Source of the DNA: Geotalea toluenoxydans JCM 15764
Lineage (GTDB): Bacteria; Desulfobacterota; Desulfuromonadia; Geobacterales; Geobacteraceae
Assembly (NCBI RefSeq): GCF_001311985.1
Contig: NZ_BBCJ01000001.1
Span: 171,432-235,431, forward strand
DNA length: 64,000 bases
Direction of reading: 5' to 3'
The position numbers and the translations under genes are program-made. The notes below the pieces were generated by a model that saw only the letters and a list, made by a program, of their open reading frames with translations, was not told the DNA's origin and ran no database searches. Below, piece by piece: positions 49,230 to 59,332 of this stretch. Each line of letters opens with the position of its first letter. Within the stretch, counting starts at the first letter, position 1.

Positions 49230-49864
49230 ATGAAACAGTCTTTATTTTCCTTTGTCATATGCATGTTCCTTATAACAGGTTGTTCTCACAAGGTAGTGCC
49301 TGTACCGGTAGAGTCGGGTGTAATTGATTCAAAGCAGCTCGCCCAAACCATTGCCAGGGAAAATATCTCCATAACTGCGGGCAGCGCCGAGTCACAACTC
49401 TATAGTTATAACCTTGACGGCGCGTATCCGCTTTTTCCCTTGTCATAGACAATCTGGGCAACGGTGAAGTGGCTGTCGATCCGGGTATGTTCCTGCTGGT
49501 TGATGACGAGGGAAACCAGTATTTCCCCCTAACCCCGGAGAAGGTAAAGGAGATTATCTCAAGAGACTCCTATTATCTTATTCCCTATCCGTATGTGGGT
49601 TTTTATTATCTTGAAGATTATGAAAAATCCTCCTTTTACAACACATTCACCTCTGAGAAACCTTATTACTATGAGGTCTATCCCCAGGATATCTACACCA
49701 AAGCCTTGGCTGGCGGAACACTGATTCCCAAGGCCAAGATGTCGGGGCTTGTCTACTTCAAAATCAACCTGAATGCCAAAAAAGGTGTGAAATTACTTGT
49801 ATATAAGCCAGGAACATCCAAATCCGCTCCAGCCGATTTTACCTTTCCCTTCAAAATCGAGTAG
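49230..49864 (+). CDS. Lipoprotein of unknown function (frameshifted)
   Basis: Exported lipoprotein: ATG 49230 after AAAGGGAG, signal ending LITGC. One G is missing near 49423 (GCGTA to GCGGTA); adding it joins NLDGA to VSAFSLVIDNLGNGEVAVDPG. The mature protein is Tyr-rich in the middle (YYLIPYPYVGFYYLEDYE in part), ends APADFTFPFKIE and has about 211 residues. No known domain recognised. Third member of the OmpA locus. Confidence 0.7.
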
Positions 49865-49885
49865 CACAGCCGGAGAACAGCTTCC

Positions 49886-51569
49886 ATGCCTGTTTCCTTC
49901 CTGATGGAGGCATTAGGCGGTCTTGGACTCTTCATACTCGGTATGAAGTTCATGTCCGAAGGACTGCAGAAACTGGCCGGTGAAAAGCTCAGGCAGGTCC
50001 TGGAAAAAGTTACCGGCAATCGCCTTACCGCCGCCCTTACGGGGAGTGCCTTGGCGTCTCTGCTCCAGTCTGGCAGTACCGCATCCATCATCGTCATAGG
50101 ATTCGTCAATGCCGGGCTGATATCATTGTATCAAGCCTTGGCAGTCCTTCTCGGTACCGGCTTGGGCACTACCATCGCCATCCAGTTCATAGCCTTCAAA
50201 ATTTCCTTTTTCGCCTTGCCGATAATTTTTGTCGGGGTCATCTTAAGGTGCTTCAGCAGCAGAAGGCGCTGGGTTAATGCCGGAACTCTTCTTTTGGGTG
50301 CAGGCTGGTATTTTTCGGCCTCCATCTGATGGAAAACGGCTTTGCTCCTTTACAAAACAATACCCTCATCCACGGACTGGGTCAGCACTTTCTTTCCTGG
50401 CGATTGCCGGCCATGTTGCTGGGAGCCGTTCTCTCGTTCTTAATGCAGTCCAGCAGTGCTGCAATAGGCATTGTCATTGCCGTCGCCAGCAGTGGTCTGA
50501 TAGGTTTCGACACTGCGGTGGCCATGGTCATCGGCGAATCACTGGGAAGTTCCCTTATCGCAGCTATTGCCTCTATAAATGGGACTCTGGCGGCAAAGAG
50601 AACCGCCCTTATCTACATCATCGTCAACCTGATTGCCATCAGCCTTGCAATGATCGTCTTTCCTCTCTTTCTTCAACTGGTCAGGTCCTTTTCTCCAGGG
50701 GAGGCTGACCTCACCGTACGCGGTATTCAAACCCTGAATGTTTCTCCACTCGCCTCCGAAACAAAGCCCTTTATTGCCAGACATCTGGCCAATGCCCATA
50801 CTATTTTCACTGCTTTCTCAGTCTTCTTGTTTCTGCCGTTGGTGGGTTTTTTGCCAGATCGGCGTCAATCATCGTTCCCGGCAGGGAAGGGGAAGGGGAC
50901 ATGGATCCCCGTCCGCGGTTTCTTGACCATAGGGTAGTAAATACCCCAACTATTGCTCTTCTGCAGGCAAAAAACGAGATCAAAAGAATGGCCCAGGTTG
51001 CCGGTACCATGTTTTTGGAAATGGCAGAGCAGTTCAACAGTTTCAATGTCCGCACTGCCAGCCGCCTCAAACAGAAGGAAGAACTTCTCGATATACTGCA
51101 ACGGGACATTTCAGCATTTCTTATCACCCTTTCACGTCAGCAGCTCTCCACGGAAAATGCCATGGAAATACCTGCCCTGCTTCAGCTCATCAATGATCTT
51201 GAACATCTGGGGGATCAGGTTGAAGCTATCATGGAGTATATGCGGCGGAAAAAAGAGGACAAACTCAGATTCTCAGGTGCGGCCATGTCCGAGATCAGAA
51301 CCCTGTCAGCTCTTGTCTCACAGGTGGTAACGGTGGCAGTAGGTTCCCTTGACACTCTACCGATATCCTCTGATAGGAATGATCTGGAAAAGGTCATGGC
51401 TGAAATCGAATCTACACTGGCAACGCTACACCTGAGTCACATAAAAAGACTTCACAGTGGCAAATGCAGTGTCATAGCAGGTCTGCTTTTCTCCGATATC
51501 ATCGCCTCCTTTGAGAAAATTGCACAGATTGCATACAACACGATCAAAACAAGCAGGGAATTAAAATGA
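49886..51569 (+). CDS. Na/Pi cotransporter family protein with PhoU-like tail (two frameshifts)
   Basis: Sodium-phosphate symporter-like protein (NptA/YjbB group). Two inverted membrane repeats carry the family Gln-Ser motifs LLQSGSTASI and LMQSSSAAIG. The C-terminal 200 residues are helical and PhoU-like. Breaks: one C near 50305 (GGCTGG to GGCCTGG) giving GAGLVFFGLHLMENG, and one T in the T run near 50850 giving FFARSASIIVPG. About 561 residues. The stop overlaps the ppx start by four bases, coupling phosphate movement to polyphosphate handling. Confidence 0.9.
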
Positions 51570-52471
51570 CAGAACTTAAAGCATCAATTGATCTTGGAAC
51601 AAACACCGCCCGTCTGCTGATCGGCTTCAAGGAAGATGAACATACCATCAGGCCGGTACTCCTGAAACGGCAGATCACCAGACTCGGGGGAGGCTTTACC
51701 CGCGAAAGCGGGATTTCACCAGAAGCTGAAGCCAGATCTCTTGCCGCCATGCAGGAGTTCGCTGGCGAAATCCGGCGCCACAACGTCGGCAAAATTCGTG
51801 CTGTTGCCACCAGCGCCGTCCGGGATGCTGCTAACGGAGCTGAATTTTGCCGCAAGGTCCTTGATGAAACGGGTATACAGCTTCAGGTCATTTCCGGTGA
51901 ACAGGAGGCTCTTTTCACCCTGCGCGGTGTGCTGGCAGGCCTTGATAACAAAAAAGGGAAGTTCCTCGTTTTCGACGTGGGTGGTGGCAGCACCGAATAT
52001 ACCCTTGCTGAAGGCAGCTTGCCGATTTTCACCCGGAGCCTTCCCTTGGGTGTGGTGCGACTTACCGAAGGAAAATCCGGCCCTGAGGCAATGACGGAGA
52101 AGATCCGCCGTGAACTGGCTGCACTGGGTGGAGAAATGAACAGATCTGCAGTAGACTTGGGCGGAACTATTCTGGTGGGCACCGCCGGCACGGCGACCAC
52201 CCTGGCAGCAATCCATATGGAGATGACGGATTACGATTACCGGCGTGTCAACAACCATACCATGACACTGGCAGACATAGAGAAAATCCATGCTCGCCTT
52301 CTTCCATTATCACCGGAAGAGCGACTGAAGGTAAAAGGGCTGGAAAAGGGGAGGGAAGACCTGATTGTGGCCGGGACCCTGATAACGATCAACACCATGA
52401 AACACTTCGGTTTCAACAGTCTCAAAATCAGCGATTTCGGGCAACTGGAAGGTTTGTTGCTTGAGGATTAA
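51566..52471 (+). CDS. ppx: Exopolyphosphatase / GppA family phosphatase
   Basis: Intact 301-residue ASKHA-fold enzyme hydrolysing polyphosphate or pppGpp. IDLGTNTARLLIG starts the fold; ATSAVRDAANG, ISGEQEALFTLRG, FDVGGGSTEY and VGTAGTATTLAAI follow. It lacks the HD-like C-terminal domain of E. coli Ppx, as do many short homologues. Substrate preference is undetermined. Translated from an ATGA overlap with the transporter. Confidence 0.92.
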   Translation: MTELKASIDLGTNTARLLIGFKEDEHTIRPVLLKRQITRLGGGFTRESGISPEAEARSLAAMQEFAGEIRRHNVGKIRAVATSAVRDAANGAEFCRKVLDETGIQLQVISGEQEALFTLRGVLAGLDNKKGKFLVFDVGGGSTEYTLAEGSLPIFTRSLPLGVVRLTEGKSGPEAMTEKIRRELAALGGEMNRSAVDLGGTILVGTAGTATTLAAIHMEMTDYDYRRVNNHTMTLADIEKIHARLLPLSPEERLKVKGLEKGREDLIVAGTLITINTMKHFGFNSLKISDFGQLEGLLLED

Positions 52472-52682
52472 AAGGGCCTTGTTGGCTCGATGCAGCTATT
52501 GCCGTAAAAGCACATCTTGACGATAAATCCCCTTCGTTCGGTTCAAGTCGGCTCACCCGGAAGACTAATCTAAAACATTTCATCGCCAACCTGCTACACA
52601 GCCGATTCGGTGTAACCCCGTTCTACAAACAGATTGACTATACCTGCTTCTTTCTGTATATTTTTGGCTCTTTACGGGGCTA
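52472..52682. other. Intergenic stretch with a short open frame
   Basis: One frame stays open from the end of ppx to about 52682 and would encode some 70 residues (with KAHLDDKSPSFGSSRLTRKT), but it has no start codon or ribosome site and matches nothing I recognise. Probably non-coding, or a gene remnant. Confidence 0.3.
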
Positions 52683-52730
52683 GGAGTCTGTCGGACTTAG
52701 GGATCGAAGCGAGAGAATCCGACAGACTCC
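52683..52730. repeat. Hairpin repeat upstream of iorA
   Basis: Perfect 13-bp arms GGAGTCTGTCGGA (52683-52695) and TCCGACAGACTCC (52718-52730) enclose a 22-base loop. It is followed by CCAGGTCCCCTTATTTTATTT, so it may end the ppx transcript. It resembles dispersed intergenic palindromes in Geobacter genomes (from memory). The last seven bases of the window (TAGGAGT) repeat its left edge. Confidence 0.7.
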
Positions 52731-52764
52731 CAGGTCCCCTTATTTTATTTGAAAAAGGTGTCTA

Positions 52765-54517
52765 ATGAAGGAAATTCTTTCCGGCAACGAGGCAATTGCC
52801 CGCGGTGCCTTCGAAGCAGGGGTAAGGGTGGCCAGTGCTTATCCGGGCACCCCATCCACAGAAATACTTGAAAACATCGTCCAGTATAAAAACATCGATG
52901 CGTCTTGGGCGCCAAACGAGAAAGTTGCATTAGAGGTGGGTATCGGCGCCTCTTTTGGCGGTGGCAGGGCACTGGTCACCATGAAACATGTGGGCGTCAA
53001 CGTTGCCGCAGATCCGCTCTTCACCTTTTCCTACACCGGTGTCAATGGCGGACTTGTCCTGGTCAGTGCTGACGACCCTGAAATGCATTCCTCCCAGAAT
53101 GAACAGGATAATCGTAATTATGCCAGGTTTGCCAAGTGCCCATGCTGGAGCCGTCAGATTCCCAGGAGTGCAAGGACTTCACCCGGCTGGCTTTCGACAT
53201 ATCCGAGCAGTTCGACACCCCGGTCATGCTGCGCACCACCACCCGTACTTCCCACGGCAAATCCATCGTAACTCTGGAAGAGCCTGTTACCGGTCTGCCC
53301 ATTCCAAAACTGACCAGAAACGCTGCTAAATTCGTCATGCTTCCCGGCAACGCAAGGTCCGTCATCCGTTTATCGAAGAGCGGACCCTCAAGCTCAAGGA
53401 GTACGGGAAAAATCTTCCCATCAACCGCCTGGAAATGAGGGATACTGCCATCGGCGTTATCACATCGGGCGTCCCCTACCAGTATGTGCGCGAAGTATTG
53501 CCCGAGGCCTCGGTGCTGAAGCTCGGCATGGTCTACCCCCTGCCGGACCAACTGATCCGTGAATTTGCGGCAAAGGTAGACAAGCTCTATGTGGTCGAGG
53601 AGCTGGATCCGTTCATGGAAGAGCAGATAAAGGCTCTCGGCATACCTGTTACCGGCAAGGATATCATCCCTATCTGTGGAGAACTGACCCCAGGCATCCT
53701 GCGTAAAGCCTTCAATCTGCCAGAGCCGGAAAAAAACACCGTGGAGAAGCTGCCGGGGCGCCCCCCCAACATGTGTCCGGGTTGTCCCCATCGTGGTGTC
53801 TTCTATACCCTCAATCAGCTGAAGGCCTATGTCACAGGCGATATCGGCTGCTACACCCTGGGTTTTCTGCCTCCCCTTTCCGCCATGGATACCTGTGTCT
53901 GCATGGGGGCCAGTATCGGCAATGCCACCGGCATCACCAAGGTTCTCTCCCCGGAGGAGCAGAAAAAAATCGTGGCTGTCATCGGCGATTCAACCTTTCT
54001 CCATTCGGGCATAACAGGTCTGCTGGACATGGTTTACAACAAGGCGCCCGCCACGGTCATCATTCTCGACAATCGCATTACCGCCATGACCGGCAGACAG
54101 GAAAACCCCGCCTCCGGCTATACCCTCATGGGCGAAGAAACCTTTCAGGTCGATCTGCCCCAGTTGGTAAGCGCTCTGGGGGTAAAAAATATCAGAATTC
54201 TTGATCCACTGGATCTTGCCGAAACAAAAAAGGTCCTGCAGGAAGAGATGGACAGAGCTGAGCCATCGGTAATCATCACCCAAAGGCCATGCGTGCTCAT
54301 CAAGAGGGAAGGGGTCTTCAAGAGAGGAAATACTTTCGAAGTGGACCTGGAGCTCTGCACGGGGTGCCGGGCCTGCCTGAAGCTCGGCTGTCCTGCTATC
54401 ATCTGGCAGGCGGAAGGGGAGAAAAAGGGAAAGGCAACCATCGACCCACAGCTCTGTACGGGATGCACCATCTGTGAGCAGGTCTGCAAATTCAACGCAA
54501 TCGGGGCAAAAAAATGA
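52765..54517 (+). CDS. iorA: Indolepyruvate ferredoxin oxidoreductase, alpha subunit (two frameshifts)
   Basis: Thiamine-diphosphate enzyme that oxidatively decarboxylates aryl pyruvates to arylacetyl-CoA, reducing ferredoxin. N-terminal pyrimidine-binding domain (SGNEAIARGAFEAGVRVASAYPGTPSTE in part), TPP domain with GDIGCYTLG and IGDSTFLHSGI, and a C-terminal two-cluster ferredoxin (CTGCRACLKLGCP, CTGCTICEQVC). Breaks: one G near 53136 (AAGTG to AAGGTG) and one A near 53354 (GCAAGG to GCAAAGG), restoring AKVPMLEPSDSQEC and AKVRHPFIEERTLKL. Overlaps iorB by four bases. Confidence 0.94.
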
Positions 54518-55093
54518 GCGGCAAGATTACCAATATACTCATGGTAGGTGTGGGCGGACAGGGAACCCTTCTCGCCTCGGAAATACTCTCCGAAGTTCTC
54601 AAGGAGGCGGGTTTCGACGTGAAGAAAAGCGAGATCCACGCATGTCCCAGCGAGGCGGCAGTGTCGTTTCCCATGTGCGCTTCGGTAATGAAGTCAATTC
54701 ACCGATAATTCCCGAAGGAGAGGCCGACATTCTGCTCGGTTTCGAACTGCTCGAATCTTATCGATACCTGCCTTTGTTGAAAAAAGGATGCAAGCTGGTC
54801 GTTAATGACCTGAAAATAAACCCTTCCATCGTTTCCACCGGGGGAGAAGCCTACCCTGAAGGCTGGAAGAGAAGATCCGGCAGCGTTTTCCCGACTGCAT
54901 TCTTCTTGACGGTCTGAAGCTTGCCACCTCTGCCGGCAACGCCAAAACTGCAAACACGGTGTTGATCGGTGCCCTCTCTAAATGCCTGGATATGGATGAA
55001 AAATACTGGCTTGCAGCCATCGAAAAAATGGTTCCCCCCAAGGCTGTAGAAATAAACCGGAAGGCATTTTACCTTGGCAGGGAAGCAGCTTGA
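54514..55093 (+). CDS. iorB: Indolepyruvate ferredoxin oxidoreductase, beta subunit (two frameshifts)
   Basis: Gamma-type pyruvate:ferredoxin oxidoreductase domain that completes the IorAB heterodimer. Begins with the glycine-rich ILMVGVGGQGTLLAS and has SEIHGMSQRGGSVVSHVR and DILLGFELLE. Breaks: one G near 54640 (CACGCATG to CACGGCATG) and one C near 54863 (GGCTGG to GGCCTGG), restoring EGLEEKIRQRFPDC. About 193 residues, ending YLGREAA at 55093. Directly followed by paaK. Confidence 0.93.
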
Positions 55094-55129
55094 CCGCTTG
55101 CCGCTGTAAAATTAAAGGGGTTTCTGCCC

Positions 55130-56433
55130 ATGTTCAATGAAGAATTTGAAACTCTTCCCAGACCGGCGCTGGAAGCACTGCAGCTTAAACGTTTGCAGGC
55201 TATGCTGGAGCGCATCTATGCAAATGTTCCCTTTTATAAAAATGCACTGGACAAGGCAGGAGTAAAGCCGGGACAGATCACCTCATTGGCCGACCTGCAG
55301 CGACTCCCCTTCACCTACAAGCAGGATATGCGGGACAGTTATCCCTATGGTCTCTTTGCCGCCAAAATGGAAGACATTGTCCGCATTCATGCCTCTTCCG
55401 GCACCACCGGCAAACCGACAGTGGTAGGCTATACCCGCAAGGATATCGAGACCTGGTCCGAACTGATGGCCCGTTCTTTTGCTGCTGCAGGGGTCCACAA
55501 GGGTGACATCATCCATAACTCCTATGGTTACGGCCTCTTCACCGGCGGTCTCGGCGCCCATTACGGTGCAGAGAAGCTGGGAGCCTCGGTTATCCCCATG
55601 TCAGGGGGCAACACCAAAAAACAGATCATGATCATGAAGGATTTCGGTTCCACCGTCCTTACCTGCACTCCGTCCTATTCCCTATTCATGGCCGAAGCGG
55701 CGGTGGAGGAGGATGTGGATTTCAGGAATCTCAGTCTGCGGGTGGGCATTTTCGGTGCCGAGCCATGGTCTGACTCCATGCGCAAGGAGATCGAGGGCAA
55801 GCTGAACCTGTCGGCCATAGACATATACGGACTGTCGGAAATCATGGGGCCGGGCGTCGCCATAGAATGCCAGCAGGCAAAACAGGGACTGCATATCTGG
55901 GAAGATCACTTCATACCGGAGATTATCGATCCCATGACAGGAGAGGCGCTTCCTCCAGGCGTCAAGGGGGAACTGGTCATAACGACCATCACCAAGGAAG
56001 GCATCCCGCTCCTGCGCTACCGGACCAGGGACATTACCAGCATCACTTTTGAGCCGTGCGTTTGTGGCAGGACCCATGCACGGATCGCCAGGATGAGCGG
56101 CCGGAGCGACGACATGCTCATCATCCGCGGTGTCAATGTCTTTCCGTCCCAGATTGAATCGATCCTCATGGGGATCGAGGGGGTCGAACCCCATTACGTG
56201 CTGATCGTAGAGCGTAAGGGAAACCTTGATGTCCTGGAAGTGCAGGTGGAAGTGGGAGAAAACCTTTTTCCGATGAGGTCAAACACCTTCAGGCACTTTC
56301 CCATTCCATCGAAAAAGAGATCAAGGACATGTTGGGCGTAAGCTGCAAGGTGCGGCTGGTTGAGCCTAAAACCATCGCCCGTAGCGAAGGCAAAGCGAAA
56401 CGGGTTATCGACAACAGGACCATGGGGAACTGA
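55130..56433 (+). CDS. paaK: Phenylacetate-CoA ligase (frameshifted near the C-terminus)
   Basis: AMP-forming ligase activating phenylacetate to phenylacetyl-CoA. P-loop [16 protein letters not shown], the AMP-site [22 protein letters not shown], and [21 protein letters not shown] mark the PaaK subgroup. One T is missing in the T run near 56267; adding it restores [20 protein letters not shown], in part, and the KAKRVIDNR ending at 56433. Follows iorB; likely rescues free arylacetates. Confidence 0.94.
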
Positions 56434-56484
56434 AAACTGGTTCACATGGTTGCAGGCCAAAAAATCCATTTACCGGAGGTATCG

Positions 56485-56916
56485 ATGCAGGTAGAACAGA
56501 TCTCCATTTTCATTGAAAACAAGTCTGGTCGTCTGGCAGAGGTGACAAGGATACTTGGGGAAAACGACATCAATATCCGCACACTCTCCCTTGCCGACAC
56601 CTCGGATTTCGGGATTCTGCGGCTCATTGTCAATGATCGGGAAAAGGCATGCGGTGTGCTTAAGAGCAATGGCTTTACCGTCAACAGGACGGAGGTGGTA
56701 GCCGTGGAGGTCCCCGATCGTCCCGGAGGCCTCTCTGCAATCCTCCAGGCACTGGACCGGGAATCCATCAACGTGGAATACATGTATGCCTTTGTGGAGC
56801 GATGCGGTGAAAATGCGGTCATGATTTTCCGTTTCGACGAAACGGCAAAGGCTATCGAAACCCTTCTGAATAATAATTTCAACATCCTGCCCGGTGAGCG
56901 GCTCTACAGCATGTAA
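56485..56916 (+). CDS. Tandem ACT domain protein
   Basis: Intact 143-residue protein made of two ACT domains, the first beginning [20 protein letters not shown] and the second [21 protein letters not shown] pairs bind amino acids and regulate enzymes or transcription. ATG 56485 follows CCGGAGG. Proteins like this are commonly encoded beside paaK and ior genes, suggesting it senses an aromatic or branched amino acid. Confidence 0.92.
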   Translation: MQVEQISIFIENKSGRLAEVTRILGENDINIRTLSLADTSDFGILRLIVNDREKACGVLKSNGFTVNRTEVVAVEVPDRPGGLSAILQALDRESINVEYMYAFVERCGENAVMIFRFDETAKAIETLLNNNFNILPGERLYSM

Positions 56917-56933
56917 CCCATTAAGGAGCAAGC

Positions 56934-58073
56934 ATGAAAAGAATCGTTTCGTATGCAATAGCAATGGTGACGTGCTTTTCTGTAGGCACGGCAACGGCAG
57001 CATCTTTCGTCCGCATCGGTGCATTATTCTCCGTTACCGGTCCTGCTTCCTTTCTTGGAGAACCAGAGAAAAACACTCTGGAGATGCTGGTCAAGGAAAT
57101 CAACGAAAGTGGGGGGATCAACGGCACCAAACTGGAGGCCGTTATTTACGATACCGGTGGTGACGCCACCAAGGCAAAGCAGCTGGTCAACAAACTGATC
57201 AAGAACGACAAGGTGTCGGTCATCATCGGACCAAGCACCACCGGCGAGTCCATGGCTATTATCGACGACGTGGAAAGGGCGGGTATTCCGCTTATTTCCT
57301 GTGCTGCGGGGCTAAAGATTACTGAGCCGGTGAAGAAGTGGGTTTTTAAAACTCCTGCCAACGATCATGTTGCCGCTGAAAAGATCATGAACTACATGGC
57401 GAAGCAGAAGCAGAAATCCTTCGCCCTGCTGACGGTAACTGACGGTTTTGGCCAGTCGGGCCGGGAGCAGATCAAGGCTCTGGCCAGGCAGAAAGGGCTG
57501 AAGATTGTTGCCGATGAAGTTTACGGGCCGAAAGATACCGATATGACGGCACAGCTGACCAAGATCAGGGGGCTGAAGCCCGAAGCCATCATCTGCTGGG
57601 GGACCAATCCAGGGCCGGCAGTGATTACCAAGAACATCAAGCAACTGGGGATCAAGACTCCCATCTATATGAGTCATGGTGTGGCATCAAAGAAATATAT
57701 CCAGTTGGCTGGCGCCGATGCCGCAGAAGGTGTAATGCTGCCGGCCGGCAAACTGGCCATCTATGATGTTCTGCCAAAAACCGACGCCCAGTATAAACTG
57801 CTGAAATCCTATGACAATTCTTACAAAAAGGCTTACGGTACCGAAGCTTCCACATTCGGTGGCTATGCCTATGATGCTTTTCTCCTGCTGACCCAGGCCA
57901 TTAAGAAGTCGGGGACTACCCCGGAGCAGATCCGCAACGGTATAGAGCAGGCCCGCAAACTGGTCAGCATCTCCGGAGTCTTCAACATGTCGCCCACAAA
58001 CCACAATGGTCTTGATCTCTCCGCATTTGAAATGGTCAGGGTCACCAAAGGTGACTGGGTGGTTATCAAGTAA
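56934..58073 (+). CDS. livK: Branched-chain amino acid ABC transporter substrate-binding protein (copy 1)
   Basis: Intact 379-residue periplasmic binding protein of the LivJ/LivK type I fold. Signal peptide ends TATA-A around residue 22. VRIGALFSVTGPASFLGEPE begins the mature protein; IGPSTTGESMAIID lines the ligand pocket. Serves the LivHMGF permease downstream. AAGGAG precedes the ATG. Very similar to the next gene, so the pair arose by tandem duplication. Confidence 0.93.
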   Translation: MKRIVSYAIAMVTCFSVGTATAASFVRIGALFSVTGPASFLGEPEKNTLEMLVKEINESGGINGTKLEAVIYDTGGDATKAKQLVNKLIKNDKVSVIIGPSTTGESMAIIDDVERAGIPLISCAAGLKITEPVKKWVFKTPANDHVAAEKIMNYMAKQKQKSFALLTVTDGFGQSGREQIKALARQKGLKIVADEVYGPKDTDMTAQLTKIRGLKPEAIICWGTNPGPAVITKNIKQLGIKTPIYMSHGVASKKYIQLAGADAAEGVMLPAGKLAIYDVLPKTDAQYKLLKSYDNSYKKAYGTEASTFGGYAYDAFLLLTQAIKKSGTTPEQIRNGIEQARKLVSISGVFNMSPTNHNGLDLSAFEMVRVTKGDWVVIK

Positions 58074-58107
58074 GCGGGAGTTATGAAATAATTTATCGGG
58101 GGGTCGT

Positions 58108-59247
58108 ATGCGGCACAGATTACTGTCACTTTTTTCTGCAGCAACCTTGATACTGTCCAGCGCAACAGCCTTTGCGGCGCCAACCATAAAAATCGGCGCA
58201 CTTTTTTCCGTTACCGGCCCGGCTGCTTTCCTTGGCGAACCAGAGCGTAATACTGCCGTAATGGTTGTCGATCAGATCAACAAGGCAGGGGGCATCAAGG
58301 GCAAGAAGCTTGAGCTGGTGGTTTACGATACCGGCGGTGACGCAACTAAAGCCAAACAGCTGGTCAACAAGCTGATCAAGAATGACAAGGTCGCGGCAAT
58401 CATCGGCCCCAGTACTACCGGTGAATCCATGGCAATCATCAATGACGTTGAAAAGGCGGGTATACCCCTGATCTCCTGCTCAGCAGGAATAAAAATTACA
58501 GAGCCTGCCAGAAAATGGGTCTTCAAAACCGCCCAGAATGATTCCCTTGCCGTGGCCAGGATATTTGACTACCTGCAGAAGCACAAGCTGACCAAGGTAG
58601 CCATCCTCACCGTTTCCGACGGCTTCGGCCAGTCCGGCCGCGAGCAGCTTAAGGCCCAGGCTGCCAGGTATGGCATCTCCGTTATTTCCGATGATACTTA
58701 CGGACCGAAAGATACCGACATGTCGGCCCAGCTGACGAAGGTCAGAGGCTCAAAGGCCCAGGCGCTCATCTGCTGGGGGACCAATCCCGGGCCGGCGGTT
58801 GTCGCCAAGAATGCGCGCCAGCTTGGCATCAAAATTCCCCTATTCATGAGTCACGGGGTCTCATCGAAGAAATTCATTCAACTGGCTGGGGATGCAGCCG
58901 AAGGGATCAAGCTGCCGTCAGGTAAGGTTATAGTTGCCGATGTGCTGCCTGCTTCAGACCCACAGAAGAAAGCGCTCCTGTCCTTCGTCAACGACTATAA
59001 GAGACAATTCAAAGCTGAAGGCGACCATTTTGGCGGTCATGCCTGGGATGCTGTCATGCTCCTGAAAGGGGCCATCGAGAGGGGAGGGGATACTCCTGCA
59101 GGTATCCGCAACCAACTGGAAAAGACCAGGCAGTTCCATGGCATAGGCGGTACCTTTACCTTTACGCCCCAGGACCATGCCGGTCTGGGCAAAGATGCCT
59201 TTGTTCTGGTGGAAGTTAAAAACAGGGACTGGGTCCTCGTCAAATAA
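58108..59247 (+). CDS. livK: Branched-chain amino acid ABC transporter substrate-binding protein (copy 2)
   Basis: Intact 379-residue paralogue of the preceding gene, with the same IGALFSVTGPAAFLGEPE and IGPSTTGESMAIIN segments. It diverges most in the C-terminal lobe (for example YDNSYKKAYG versus VNDYKRQFKAEG), where ligand contacts could differ. GGGGGG precedes the ATG. Two receptors for one permease usually widen the range of substrates. Confidence 0.93.
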   Translation: MRHRLLSLFSAATLILSSATAFAAPTIKIGALFSVTGPAAFLGEPERNTAVMVVDQINKAGGIKGKKLELVVYDTGGDATKAKQLVNKLIKNDKVAAIIGPSTTGESMAIINDVEKAGIPLISCSAGIKITEPARKWVFKTAQNDSLAVARIFDYLQKHKLTKVAILTVSDGFGQSGREQLKAQAARYGISVISDDTYGPKDTDMSAQLTKVRGSKAQALICWGTNPGPAVVAKNARQLGIKIPLFMSHGVSSKKFIQLAGDAAEGIKLPSGKVIVADVLPASDPQKKALLSFVNDYKRQFKAEGDHFGGHAWDAVMLLKGAIERGGDTPAGIRNQLEKTRQFHGIGGTFTFTPQDHAGLGKDAFVLVEVKNRDWVLVK

Positions 59248-59284
59248 AGACAACCGGGCAGCACTTGCCCTGAATTAATCCATG

Positions 59285-59309
59285 GAGAGACACGGCTTTC
59301 GTGTCTCTC
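59285..59309 (+). promoter_or_regulatory. Hairpin between the binding-protein and permease genes
   Basis: Perfect 10-bp stem GAGAGACACG / CGTGTCTCTC with a five-base loop, without a following T run. Such hairpins often protect the upstream mRNA and lower expression of permease relative to binding protein. Confidence 0.5.
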
Positions 59310-59332
59310 TGTGCGTATGGATGTCGAGGTAA

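Noticed and set aside
59285..59309. Rho-independent terminator between the binding-protein and livH genes
   Set aside because: The stem is perfect but no T run follows and the genes beyond form an obvious single unit; kept only as a processing or stability hairpin.
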